From NCBI GenBank assembly GCA_037043015.1, contig CM073321.1, positions 9,122,001 to 9,186,000 on the forward strand: a DNA stretch of 64,000 nt, in the 5' to 3' direction. Both the position numbers and the translations under genes were made by a program. This document shows, in pieces, positions 1 through 10,573 of this stretch. This stretch comes from Bryum argenteum (Eukaryota > Streptophyta > Bryopsida > Bryales > Bryaceae). The notes below the pieces were generated by a model. It was not told where the DNA came from and did not search any database. It saw only the letters and a program-made list of their open reading frames with translations. The number at the start of each line of letters is the position of its first letter. Positions within the stretch are counted from its first letter, which is position 1.

Positions 1-1090
1 GTCTTTCCCTCGAATGAAGTGCGATACTCGCACGACACCATCAAGTCTTACATGGTCGGGAAGATGGAGGCGGGGCTCCTTGACCACATCGTGGGTGGCA
101 TTCTGAATGTGAGCTCTCCGAAGAAGTTTGTGCAGACCTACCAGCTGTATTGCATGCATATCTGGAGTGCTCTGAACGACTTTGAGAGAAGCAAGGCGAA
201 AGGCAAAGCACCCGCAAGGAAGGCACTGATGCCTGCTTTTGAGGAGGGTATCGGGTCAGGAACAACGCGGTCTGGTATGGCCTCCATTGAGGTAACTCCT
301 ACGCCTTCGCGGAAACGCCACAACTCGAACCCCTCGCAAGTGAAGCAGCCCAAGAGAATCAAGAGTAATTTGGCAGGCAGTACAATTACGTATATGAATC
401 CTTCAATCAAGCATGCCACAACCGAGAAGGACATCGACTACGATGCTGCAAGCAAGACTCTTAAGGACTTCTGGGAAAAGTGCGAGCCTTGTTACGTTTT
501 TGGAAAGGACTCGGCTCCTGTCAATGTGGACATCGATCTCCTCCAGAAAGCTGATGCGCGGTTCATCGTCCGAAAGCTTGAGCCTGCTGGAGTTGTCCAT
601 TACAAGAATATCCTGACGAATTCGATCGATTTGAATTCAAGGTAGACCATCATCATCATGCCCATCATCAGTGTGGCTCCTCCGACTTGGGACTGGAATG
701 CACTACTCGAGTCAAAGTGCAACTTCCAAGTGATCGATGGGCAGCATCACGTCGAAGCTGTGAAGGAGCTTATCAAGGAGGCTAGAATCTCCGAGGATAA
801 GATTACCGCCTTGAAGACCTGGCGGGCTCATGTTGTTTGGCATTCAGACGCGAAGATGGTCATGGACGTGTCCATCATGGCGAACAAGACCAACAACGCG
901 GGAACATTCACACCATCGTGGGCCACAAACATATTGGCCGCGAGAAGTGTTTGGATAGAATACGGGTCGCCTGCGAAGTGTGGTGCAAAGCCCAAGTCTG
1001 GTTGAGAGACAATCGAGCAAGCTATCGCTCGAAAGAACTATGAGGTAAGTCTTGCATTTTTTTATAATTTTCTCTGCTTGATTTGTGGCG

Positions 1091-1201
1091 TTTAGGTCGA
1101 CGCCACCTAAGTTTCAGGTGTTTACGTCGATGCGAGCTAAATTCTGTGCATTTAAGTAGACTCGACCTAAATTTCGTGCGTTTAGCTGGACTCGAGCTAA
1201 A
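1091..1201. repeat. Palindrome array in copy A intron 1 (30-bp period, 4 units)
   Basis: Four degenerate palindromes start at 1091, 1121, 1151 and 1181, an exact 30-bp period, inside the intron 1045-1249. The units diverge in sequence but keep TTTA at the left and CTAA at the right. The last unit (TTTAGCTGGA, then ctcgagctaa) is closest to the consensus seen elsewhere. Confidence 0.85.
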
Positions 1202-2608
1202 TGATCATCCCGTCATGTTCTTGAATTGATGTCGATTTTTCTTTTTCAGGATTTTGAAGAGGCCATGGTGAAACGCTTCATGAGTATAAACACAAAATCC
1301 CTCGACAAGCTCTTGAAGCCAGCGGACCTCCTCAACGAATTAGAAATCATCACCGCTTCTGAGGAGGTGTATCAGCTGTGGTCGGAAGTTATCATTGCAG
1401 TCGGGATGGGAGAGTTGATAGACCCCGACACTTGCGAGCCTTTCAACCGGAATCTTGACTGGGAGACCAAATCCAAGGAAATCGTTTTGACTCGAGATAC
1501 CTTCAGGCAAATGTCTGGATTTGAGGAGCACGACTTCAAGACACTAGCGCTTCATCTTCCGAATAGGACTCCGGACCGGGACCTTCCGTATCCCAAAGTG
1601 TCCTTGAAGAAACCGAAGCTGAACTACTGGGAGTGCGTTGCAATAAAGGTTTGGCTGGAGAAGCGCAAGAGGAAGAAATGCGTTGCAAGAGAGTTCCACA
1701 ACATCAAGCCATCACTGGGATTATTCGACAGTGCTGACAAGTTTGTGGTTGAAAAGTGGAAGCTTTTCAAGTTTGAATACAACGTAAATCGGCAGACCAT
1801 GTCGATGCTTCTTTCCGTGCCTGGGGACGTGTTCTTCAGCGACTACCGGCAGAAGAGGACGAAGAACAAGAGTTCTGAAGAGATCTCCGAGTACGCTGCG
1901 GAGTTCTTCAAGAAGTTCTTGGAAGTGAAAGGGGATTTTTCGCTGCCAACCCCGGAACTTCATACAAGAATGTTTGATGCTGAGGCGTTTCAGTTCGCTG
2001 GCTGGGATAATGGGTATGCTTGGGACGATGGAAGGTGCGCGTTGGGCATTATCGACCTGAGATGCGTCCCGGACCATAGTAGCAGGGTGGATGACATTTC
2101 GAATGTGTACTTCAAGGACTTCCTAAATGCTTGGAAGGATTCTGTGTATGACCCCTCCATCAAGAATCCTGACGTCTGGCTTATCATAACGGAGACTACC
2201 GATCGTCATTGCCAGGCCGTTGTATATTTCAACGTTTTCAAGGATATGTACAAGTCGAAGGCAGTTCACTACGCACCCGCGAACAACGAGCGTCTCAACG
2301 GTATCTTGGAGGGGAAGGTCGTGGACAAACACCGCATTCCGCTCTTGTTTCTCCTCAAGAGAACCTCCCATGTATCGGAGGTATTCGATGAAATTCCGGA
2401 GGTATTCTATGCCCCGGAGTTGCCCCTGTATCAGAAACCAGGAGCTTACAGGGAGTTCGATTTCTGCATCAACGACAACGAGTTGCGCTTGGAATTTTAC
2501 ATTCGCGTACTACGAATGTTTACAGTTCCAGGAAACAGATTTTTGTCGATCATGGGTGGATCTAAGCCCATGCTTGCATGAATTGTAAGTTTGTAATTCC
2601 TTTGGGCG

Positions 2609-2768
2609 TTTGGGTCGATGCCACCTAAATGTCTGTTTTTGTCAAGTTAACATCGTCTCTTCCGTTTTACTTGTCAATTTAATTCGTCTCTATCTAAAGT
2701 ACACTTGATTTACTTGGCGTTCGTCAGACTTGACACTGATTTGGGCGTTTAGGTCGATGCCACCTAAA
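2609..2768. repeat. Two degenerate palindromes in copy A intron 2
   Basis: Copies at 2609-2629 and 2748-2768 lie in the intron 2585-2841. Each is embedded in a longer repeated block that begins TTTGGGCGTTT and continues CCACCTAAAT, so the block was duplicated at a 139-bp distance. The AGCT of the consensus has become AGGT on the left and ACCT on the right, which keeps the inverted symmetry of the outer arms. Confidence 0.8.
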
Positions 2769-3515
2769 TTTCTGTTTATTCAAGTTCCCATCTGCTCTTC
2801 TGTTCTTCTTAGTGGACTAACTTTGTGTTTTCATTTCGCAGATGCTTAATCTTCAAACTCATTTTGTCTACGAGGACAAAGATGAGTTAGAGAAGTACGA
2901 AGCCGTCCGTGACAGTAGTTTCAATCTGGATCCGAACGACTTCTGTGTGGACGCCTATGTAAATCCAGATTGGGTTCATGGTCCGAAGCCTGGGTCCTCG
3001 CCTCAGGCTGGGGTTACCGGAACTGCTCGTCGTGGTCGTGGCGAGGCATCGGCATCTGGTGGTCATGCTCGTCGTGGTAAGGCATCCTCTCATGTTGTGG
3101 CTCCTGATGGCGAACCATCGTCTGGTGGTGGTGGGAATCCTTCGTCTGCTGGTGGTGGCGATCCGTCCTCTGCTGTTGGTGGCGATCCGTCGTCTGCTGG
3201 TGTTGCTCGTGGTGGTCGTTCTTCGTCTGGTGGCCGTGCTCGTGGTAGTAATCGGTCGTCTGGTGGCCGTGCTCGTGGTAGTAATCCGTCGTCTGGTGGC
3301 GCTCCTTCATCCGGTGCTCGTGGTGGGCGTGGTCGTGGTCGTGGTCGCGGTCGGGCATCTACTGGGCCTTCTGGCGTGCGGGCTTTGAGTATTGAGCCCA
3401 TACAGAGCATCGATCCTGTTTACAGGAACCTACTCATAGATATTGGCCCCGATGACGACGTTGATGAAGCTCTTCCATTGGTCGAGCGGCGCGGCTCCTT
3501 GGCCCGTGGTGGGGG

Positions 3516-3536
3516 TTTAGGTCGCGTCGACCTAAA
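3516..3536. repeat. Palindrome within coding exon 3 of copy A gene 1
   Basis: The 21 bases have arms TTTAGGTCG and CGACCTAAA. They are read in frame as part of a peptide LGRVDLNP between the RGG and acidic segments. Copy C carries a canonical palindrome at the matching coding position (23434-23454), read as LARVELN. Confidence 0.82.
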
Positions 3537-4990
3537 TCCCCCTTCACTCCTCGAGGAGACACTCGCCTCCACCGGCCTCCCCGAAACTCTTAGCGACGAT
3601 GACAATGAAGAAGACAACTCAGATCATCGTCGAGAGACCTGCACCAAGGCTGCAAATGATGTTTTCGGGTCTGATTCGGAGGAGGACGTGGTTCTCGGGC
3701 AAGAGAGGTTGCCCAGAGATGCGCCTACTTCGGATAGTTCTGACGGAGAGAACGCCGAAGAGGGTGCCGAGGAGGGTACTGCAGGGTCTGACGAGGATAA
3801 CAATATCGATCCCTCTCCTATGAATTTGGGAGATGATGTCGTGTCCTCCCCGGCTCCTATGCAATCCGGTTCGTCGGATCCAGCAGTTGCAAGAGAGCCA
3901 TCCCCGCCTGCGCCACCTACAAGACAATCATCCCCGCCTCCGCCGTCTCTTGTGCTCGCATTGCCTGCTCCTGCCCCTGTTCGCGGACGGTACCTCCCTT
4001 TCATGAAGAAGGGGGTTTGAAATAATTACGCCGAAGACCCTGCTGAGAAGGTGGAGACTACATTTTTCGATTTCTCAGCTGAGCCGGATTCCCCCACGCT
4101 AGCGAAGGAGGCTGACGATCCTCTTATCAATCTTGGTCTCGTTCCGCAAGAGAAGGGTGAGCCTTCACAACCGCGAGTCATGATTGAGGCGAACATTCCC
4201 GTTCCACTCTCGAAGGATGCCAAGCGTGCCCTGCGTGAGAAGGAAAAGGAATAGAGAAGGGCAGCAAAACGAGCTGAAGAAGAAGCTGCGAACGCAAGAC
4301 GGGAGGCGCAAAGACTTGCAGATCTTGCGAGGTTGGAAGAGCAACGGCGAGAGAATCAACAGCGCGTCGAATCAAAGTTTGCGAATTTGGAGAACTCAAA
4401 TTCCAGAGTTCTTGGCGATTTGAGTGATTTGAGGGTCTTGTTGACGCAGATAGCACAGGTGGCTCTTCCCCTTGCCTCCTACAACCCCGTCAATCAGCCT
4501 ACTTTGGCTATCTGTGGGCCTTCAACCTCCACCAGCCAAACGCAACCCCAACTCGCAGCACCTCCGAATCCGGCAATTCCAGCCTGCATTCTTCCTGCTC
4601 CGTCTACGCCAGTACCCGACGTTGTTGTTGAGGAGATCATCAGTGACGCATCTCGTTCGGAAGCTGATATCGCCAAGCAGGATGAGAACGATGGCGTTCA
4701 TCCGCTCGAGACGCCAGACCAGCGAAACGACGACATGGACTACGAGGCAAGCGACCACGGACGAGCAGATGAAGATCTTCGTGATGGTGCTTCCTCACTC
4801 TTGGTGTCCTCCGTTTCGGTTGATGCAACCTCCATGCATGAGGTTCCCCAGGGTAGTCATGCCTTGCAGGAAGATGCAGAAATAGCGGTACAAGGTACCC
4901 CAATCTCCGATGTCTCTGCGATCAACGAACTGGACTCAGTACCTGCGACTAATCCCACGGTAAGCTTCTTATCAATGGTTGCAAATGTTA

Positions 4991-5011
4991 TTTAGGTCGG
5001 GTTGACCTAAA
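4991..5011. repeat. Degenerate palindrome in copy A intron 3
   Basis: The outer arms TTTAGGTC and GACCTAAA lie in intron 4960-5114, just after the donor. The sequence that follows (AATTTCTGTTTAT) also follows the intron 2 copy at 2748, so the palindrome moved or was copied together with its flank. Confidence 0.75.
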
Positions 5012-5217
5012 TTTCTGTTTATCTTGTTGAAGAGCATCTGCTCAAGTTATTTCTCTGCTTGTATCATTTTTCATATTGTAATAATTTTTTAAGCCGGCGC
5101 TCCTTGTTTTACAGGAGTCCGGCATTGAAGACGGCGAGTAGGTCTTGCGAGTTAGTCTTCGAATTATTGGATGGTGTGCCACGATTGTAGATATTACCAT
5201 GTAGTGACTCCCCATTC

Positions 5218-5223
5218 AATAAA
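5218..5223 (+). promoter_or_regulatory. AATAAA polyadenylation signal, copy A gene 1
   Basis: AATAAA lies 77 bases after the terminal TAG (5139-5141). The same signal occurs at the equivalent place in copy C (22347-22352, reverse strand). This supports gene 1 and gene 2 being separate transcription units. Confidence 0.65.
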
Positions 5224-5342
5224 ATGAAGACTTTTTATTTTATCACTTGCGTCTGCACTGCATCCGCGTCGGTCTCCTTCATTCTTGGCGCTAAATATCG
5301 TCATTCTTCTATCAGGCCGCGCCTCTGAGTACCTTATTCCGT

Positions 5343-6987
5343 CCGCTTGCCACGAGATCCCCCACCAACCACCTTGACCTGTGCGTCGGTGCGGTGGTCC
5401 GGTCCTCAATCACTCCGAGCAGTCATTTGCATGCTTCCGCATTTCACAAGGTAACACTCTTGTTTTAATATCATCCACTATTGTCATTGGTCGTGCTGCA
5501 GGCTAAATTGCCCAAATCTTCAAGCAAGACTTTTCCTACAACCCTCAGTCAACCCCTACCGCGTGTGCCATCAGTTAATGGACACCGTTCCATGCCCAAG
5601 TGGTTGAACGTGGTGTTGGAGTTGAACGGCGTCCTTTGTTCTACTACCCCTATGTCTCAAGCCCCATCCCAGTACCTTATTTTTCCTCATCCCAAACACC
5701 CTCCTGTTCTTTCCTCAACTATCCCCACCGTAGTTGCTGACACGGTAGTATATTGTCGTCCTGGACTTACTCCATTCCTCAATGTGTTAGACCGTTTCTG
5801 CCACATCCACGTTTGGAGTACCCTTCAACCTGAAGTAGTCGACGGTCTCTGCACCTTCCTTTTCTCTAGAACTGTTGCCGTTCCGCAAATCATACTTGCT
5901 TCAAACTCCTGCGATGGTCTCTTGCTGAAGAATTACACGACGGCCATGTACCCTGGCACGACTAATCCTATCTTACTTAAATATCCACGTCGACGTCTCT
6001 TCACTAGAAGGGATGCTAATTTCAACGTCCAGAACTTTATTATGGTCGATAGCAATCCTGCCGCTTGTATGGTTGTTCCTCCACTAAACACTCTCTTTCC
6101 TGATCCTTGGGTCCACCCTCTGACTCTTATCCACTGAAATTAATCCACGAGTTTTGTTTTGCCGTACATTTGAGAGGTCCGCAGAACTTCTGTCAAGTTA
6201 TGACTAGTAGACCCTCTCACAATGACTTTTCCAAGGACTCGGTGTTGTACGGCATTATGTCTCGGAATTTGCCCTATGTGTGGAACCAGCTCCTACTAAA
6301 TGGAAGAACCATGTCGTGATTACTTTCATTTACGGTATTGGTTAAAATTTGTTTTTTTGCTTTTTCCTTGACTCACTGTTCTAATGTCTGGTCAGATCAT
6401 CACCATTTCGTAGTCATGGATTTGCGAATTGTCACTTTCGATTGTTCTTGTGAGTCTACCATTAGAATGCCTTTTAAAGATTTAGTGTTTGTTTATATTA
6501 TATTCAGGTTTTCAGCGATGGACAACAAAGTGCCTCCCTGGATGATATTCTCCCAATGGGTCCCTCTACGATGTCAGATCCCTCTTACAATAGTGAGGGG
6601 TCGAGGACACTCACGGAGTTGGAGCGAGGGCTGTACATTTATCTTGCTCGAGATGACGCATCTGCTGTGGACTACACCAAAGACGTCATGGATGATGATG
6701 ATGATGTTGTTGATAGTTACGTCACTGTACCGAGTCGAATTGTGGCGGCTTCTCGTGAGAACATCCCGGCTACGGCGACAGGCACCATGGCACGGATTAC
6801 TGATACCTCTAGTCATTCTACGGCCCTTGGTGTACCCTGCGATTTAGCTCCCGTCAACCTAAATCATCCTTTGCGAACTACAATGGCCCGTGTGGGACTA
6901 TCCTTTGAAGGAGACTATCCCCGAGTCGTTGGGAAGCGTGACAGAAATGAGGCTTTTGGTGATGCACGTCCACGTAGTACTATGTAG
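5343..6987 (+). pseudogene. Copy A gene 2: FCP1/SCP-like HAD pseudophosphatase
   Basis: A first exon ends at a GT donor near 5452, a second starts after the acceptor at 5503, and the last is 6508-6987. The domain is of the NIF/FCP1 type: motif I reads LELNGVL, followed by CRPGLTPFLNVL, HVWSTL and a motif III-like MVDSNP with a downstream proline and asparagine. The catalytic DxD of the family is changed to ExN, so phosphatase activity is unlikely as written. The frame shifts between about 6115 and 6145: one frame ends at 6137, and the continuation homologous to copy C is in another frame. The last exon is acidic (DDDDD near 6690) and carries the palindrome at 6843. No ATG is present where copy C has one. 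Confidence 0.72.
6843..6863. repeat. Degenerate palindrome in the last exon of copy A gene 2
   Basis: TTTAGCTCCC then GTCAACCTAAA, read in frame as DLAPVNLN. Copy C gene 2 has its palindrome (20667-20687) at the matching place, read as LTRFGLN, so the insertion predates the split of the copies. Confidence 0.72.
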
Positions 6988-7055
6988 ATTTTTCTGGGCT
7001 TTACTTTAGGAGGTCTACAATTACACCAATATTTTGTTTTCTGGATTTTTCAATC

Positions 7056-7061
7056 AATAAA
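7056..7061 (+). promoter_or_regulatory. AATAAA polyadenylation signal, copy A gene 2
   Basis: AATAAA lies about 70 bases after the TAG at 6985-6987, in an AT-rich 3' flank that contains two similar blocks ending in GAGAATA (around 7170 and 7215). The signal suits the end of the gene 2 transcript. Confidence 0.5.
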
Positions 7062-7307
7062 CCTTTCTCCTTTAGTAAATTTGTGTTAATCATTGATTGT
7101 ATTTTGAATGAATTCTTCTTTTTGATTAAGTATAGTTTGTATATTCATTTCTATGTCTTTTTATTTTGAGAATATTCTGCTATATTGATAAAACGTGCTG
7201 TTTATTTTGAGAATACTTCTCTCTATATTGATAAACTTACATTATTTGGTAATGTATTTGGCTTGGTGCAGTCTAAGTTCGATTGTATTATCGTAAATCG
7301 TATTTAC

Positions 7308-7345
7308 CATTTTGTGTATATATTCCCATTATAATGAATTACGTG
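7308..7345. mobile_element. Right terminus of copy A (terminal motif, TTAA edge)
   Basis: Read on the reverse strand from 7345, the sequence is TTAA followed by AACACGTAATTCATTATAAT and a GGGAATATATA tract. Nearly the same sequence starts at about 20186 next to copy C and at both ends of the short element 38464-38637. In each case the module or element lies on the inner side. On the outer side here the gypsy integrase reading frame begins at once. Confidence 0.75.
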
Positions 7346-7590
7346 TTTTAATAGGTCCAATGTAATCCAACCCCCATTTCATGAATGGTTCCGCTGGCAT
7401 ACTGGTCACTAGTTGCGCCAGGCCAGTATTTGCCATACCAACCACCCTCTGACACCTGTCACAGCCCTTGCAGTACTCAGCAACATTTTTATGTATAGCC
7501 GGCCACCATCAGCCAAAGTCCAATATCTTCCTGGTGGTGATTTCTTGTGATAAATGACCACCCGCCACTCCATTATGCATTTGCTACATC
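7346..7590 (-). pseudogene. gypsy integrase N-terminal fragment (HHCC zinc-binding region)
   Basis: On the reverse strand the frame shows His-x-His spacing in MHNGVAGGH and two Cys pairs in CKGCDRCQ, the HHCC region of retroviral-type integrases. Then comes GLDYIGPIK, the usual start of the catalytic core. A TGA replaces a Trp or Tyr codon before WWP. The frame ends at the copy A terminus, so the DDE core is missing from this side. Confidence 0.82.
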
Positions 7591-7768
7591 ACTATCTTCG
7601 CTTGGGCTGGGTCCAGTACCCTCCGTAGTACCAGATCGTGGCCCTTCTTGTAAAGCATGCTGTTGTTGAGTGTATATGGTAAGGCCTTCAAACTAGTCTC
7701 CTCTGCTCCTCTTTTGATAACGTTTGTCGAACAACTCCTGTTTGTAGATAGGAAACTATATCCTCCAG

Positions 7769-9061
7769 CTACTCTGGTTTGACATAAAACAACCTTGCGT
7801 CCTTGGTTTGGCCCTCCACGCCTGTCGCTCGTTCCCCATTTGGCAATCTTGATAGCGCATCCACCACACCATGAGACTTCCCTGGTTTGTAAACCACTGT
7901 AAACTCATATTCTTGGAACAACCACAACCATCTTGCAATTCTGCGCGGTACCCGGGGTTTGTTCACAAGGTACACCAGGGCCATGTGATCAACAAAAAAT
8001 ACAAACTTGTTGCCCAACAATTAGTGCCTATACTTGTTCAACGCATAAACCATTGCAAGAGCTTCTCGTTCCGTCGTGCTATAGTTCTTTTCAGCAGAAT
8101 TTAAAAGTGTCAAAGCATAAGCAATTGGTTGGTCACACTTCCTTGTTGGGTTTTGGGCCAACATTACACCAACTGCTATATTAGACGCATCAATATGCAC
8201 ATGGAATCCAAGTCCTATCTTGGTGCAATCAGGATTGGCGCATTCTGATACTTCTCCTTAATTTGCTTCCACGCCTGCTCACACTCGTCTGTCCAGGTAA
8301 AGTCCTTGGACTTCCTCATGAGTTTTGTAATAGGTTCCATAATATGTGCATATGACTTGATGTAGCACCTGTTAAACTGGGCAAAACCGTTAAAGACCTG
8401 CACATCAAGTGGCTTCTTTGGTCTAGGCATGTTTTCTATGACCTCAAGCTTCTTAGGGTCTGGGAATTTACCTTCCTTTGATACGACATGACCTAGAATG
8501 ATTCCTGAATACACCAGTACAAAACATTTTTCCGGGTTTAAGCTTATGCCATAGTCTCGACATTTTTCAAAACATAGCCGCAATTTGACCAAATGACTAG
8601 TGATGCCGCTATGGACACTAAAATCATCCAGAAACAATTTCATGAAATCTCCAATGTAATCGCGAAAGGCTCGATTTACTGCCCTTTGGTATGTTGGTGG
8701 TGATTTTTTCAATCCAAATGGCATGACCACCCATATGAACGCTCCCCAAACGGTCACAAAAGCGGTCTTATACCTGTTCTATCCGAATCTGATGATACCC
8801 TGAGTACCTGTCCAGAAATGAATACATTTCATGTCCTGCCACAGAATTCAACACTTCCTCAGTGAATGGTAACGAATAGGGATCCTTTTTAGTAGCAGCA
8901 TTTAACTTCCTAAAATCAATACAAATTCTTAATTTTCCATTCTTTTTTGGCAAAATAACAATGTGTGAAAGCCAAGTGGTATCCTCCACTGGTGCAATGA
9001 ATCTTGCTTGGAGTAATTTGTCCAAGTCTTGTTTCACTATGCTGGCGTAATTCGGATTCAT
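7769..9061 (-). pseudogene. gypsy reverse transcriptase and RNase H
   Basis: Reverse transcriptase motifs appear in order: an LPKKNGKLRICIDFRKLN block (about 8930), SFLDRYSGYHQI (about 8800), the catalytic FLDD (about 8630), and LNPEKC with a downstream G-x-x-V (about 8550-8490). RNase H follows, with a DASN start and the block ending in KSHGVVDALSRLP (about 7830). The frame breaks between 8768 and 8757 and again after 8215, so the pol gene is not translatable as one protein. The family replicates through an RNA intermediate inside cytoplasmic particles. Confidence 0.9.
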
Positions 9062-9565
9062 TCGGTATCAAGCCTGATGTGATGGTGGAATATCGTCCTC
9101 CAGCTCGATTCGGTGTTGCACAATAGAAGGAGGTATGTCCTTCAAGTCTTTGTAAGTTCAGGCAAACACATCTTTGTACTCTCAAAAAAGTATCTCCGCC
9201 TCGTTGGCCTGCTCCAAATTGATGTCTGCATTTATTTGTAGAAACTGGAGATCTTCGTCTGAGCCCAAGTATACTTTTCGTAACTACTCGGATTCCGGTA
9301 GAGTCCAAGCAGCAATCTTCAAATTCTTCACCTTCTCTCGGGCAGGGATTTCATCCACTTCAATCTGGCCCTCCTCAAACGTATAGTAATGTTCTGGATA
9401 CGATCGTACTTTGACCTCCAGCAAGCTCTTTTCTCTCGTGTGGTGTTTGCTACTGGCCTCGTCTTGGTCTCTGAGCTGCTCTTTGGGCTGGTCCTAAGTT
9501 TTGTTTTTGTTTATTTGAGGTAGTGTTACTGTTCCAATGACCAGTACATCTTGCTCGGTAGCCAG

Positions 9566-10333
9566 TCACCGTGCCTCCTCTTCGTCTGTAAGACCTTCTA
9601 CAAAATTGTAACAGACCAACACTTCCGGTAATTTTGGTCTCGGCCCCTTCCTTTGACTTACCGATACAGTTTTGACCGTCCCATTGCCCAAAATAATGAC
9701 CATATTGTTGCTCCAATCATGATTAACTTTAGCATCAATTAACCAAGGACGACCTAACAACATACTATAGGCTGCATTAACTTCCTTATTTTTAATTACA
9801 GTCAAAGTAATAAGGTAAGGAATACGATGAATGTGAATTCTCACATTGCGTATCAAGCCCTCTAAGTCGACCATAGTCTGGTCTGCCATTCTCACTCTGA
9901 ACGGGGCAGGTTGCGGGTCCTTCAATCCCAGGCGCTTCCGCTCTTCGTCACTTATGAGATTGACGCCAGATCCTCCGTCTAGAAGTACATTCTCTAGAAC
10001 ACTATTGCCAATCTGCACTGCTAGCACCGACAATTCCCTGTCTACATCAATAGCAAGACTAGTTATCAGATCTTTCTTACCTCTTTCACCAATGATCGGC
10101 TTGATTGCTGGTGTTTGAGCAGAACTAGAATCCTCCTTATGGCCCAGTTGAGAAAATACATGGTCTTTGACAAACTCAGTTATGTTTGGTGCCATTAGCA
10201 GCAGTTGGCCTAAAGACAATGTGATTGGGCTGGCTAATATTTGTTTGCCCACCACTGTCGCAAAATGCTCCTCCTTGTCTTGTCTGATACTGTTTTCCGG
10301 GAGTATGCTTGGAGCTGACCCCGCAGTCTTCAT
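9566..10333 (-). pseudogene. gypsy aspartic protease region
   Basis: The reverse-strand frame contains LLDGGSGVNLIS, the active-site motif of retroelement aspartic proteases in its D-G-G variant, then a hydrophobic flap region and the LLGRPWL block typical of the C-terminal half. It lies between the zinc-knuckle gag and reverse transcriptase, as expected. The frame is open for about 255 residues. The join to the reverse transcriptase region (9061-9566) is broken by stops. Confidence 0.85.
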
Positions 10334-10573
10334 TGTATAATGTAGAGCATCTGAATCTGGAAATCATGCCCATTCATTTTCCAGCAACTTTTCTGAAACG
10401 ACCTCATTGGCCTGAGACTGAAGGGCCTCTCTCCCCTGTTCTTCGACTCTTTCGTCTTCCTCCTTAAAATCAATTTCCTTCAATGTATCAAACATGAGGT
10501 TTCTGATCCGCTCTTCCTCCTTCCAATCTTCCTTAGTTCTGGCCTTCCGAGGTTCGGGTGCGCTAGATCCCTC

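Larger units (their letters stand above)
1..5141 (+). pseudogene. Copy A gene 1: ParB/DGQH-type multi-exon protein, partial and decayed
   Basis: The exons are <1-1044, 1250-2584, 2842-4959 and 5115-5141. All junctions are GT-AG and phase 0, and about 1,500 codons are visible. In order they encode a basic N-terminal region, a segment around 540-930 containing DGQHH (about 739-753) that resembles ParB/sulfiredoxin or DGQHR folds, a large central region (exon 2), a Gly/Ser/Arg-rich RGG segment, an acidic segment, and a coiled coil rich in Glu, Arg and Ala near 4255-4440. In-frame stops lie at 643-645, 1003-1005, 2579-2581, 4018-4020 and 4252-4254, yet frame is kept throughout. Homology to copies B and C shows these stops replace sense codons. 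The start lies left of the window. Function is unknown; a DNA-binding or nucleotide-binding role is inferred from the DGQH motif only. Confidence 0.72.

Noticed and set aside
643-1005. Removal of stops by RNA editing
   Set aside because: Editing of this kind in ferns and bryophytes is organellar, and several stops would need G rather than C/U changes.
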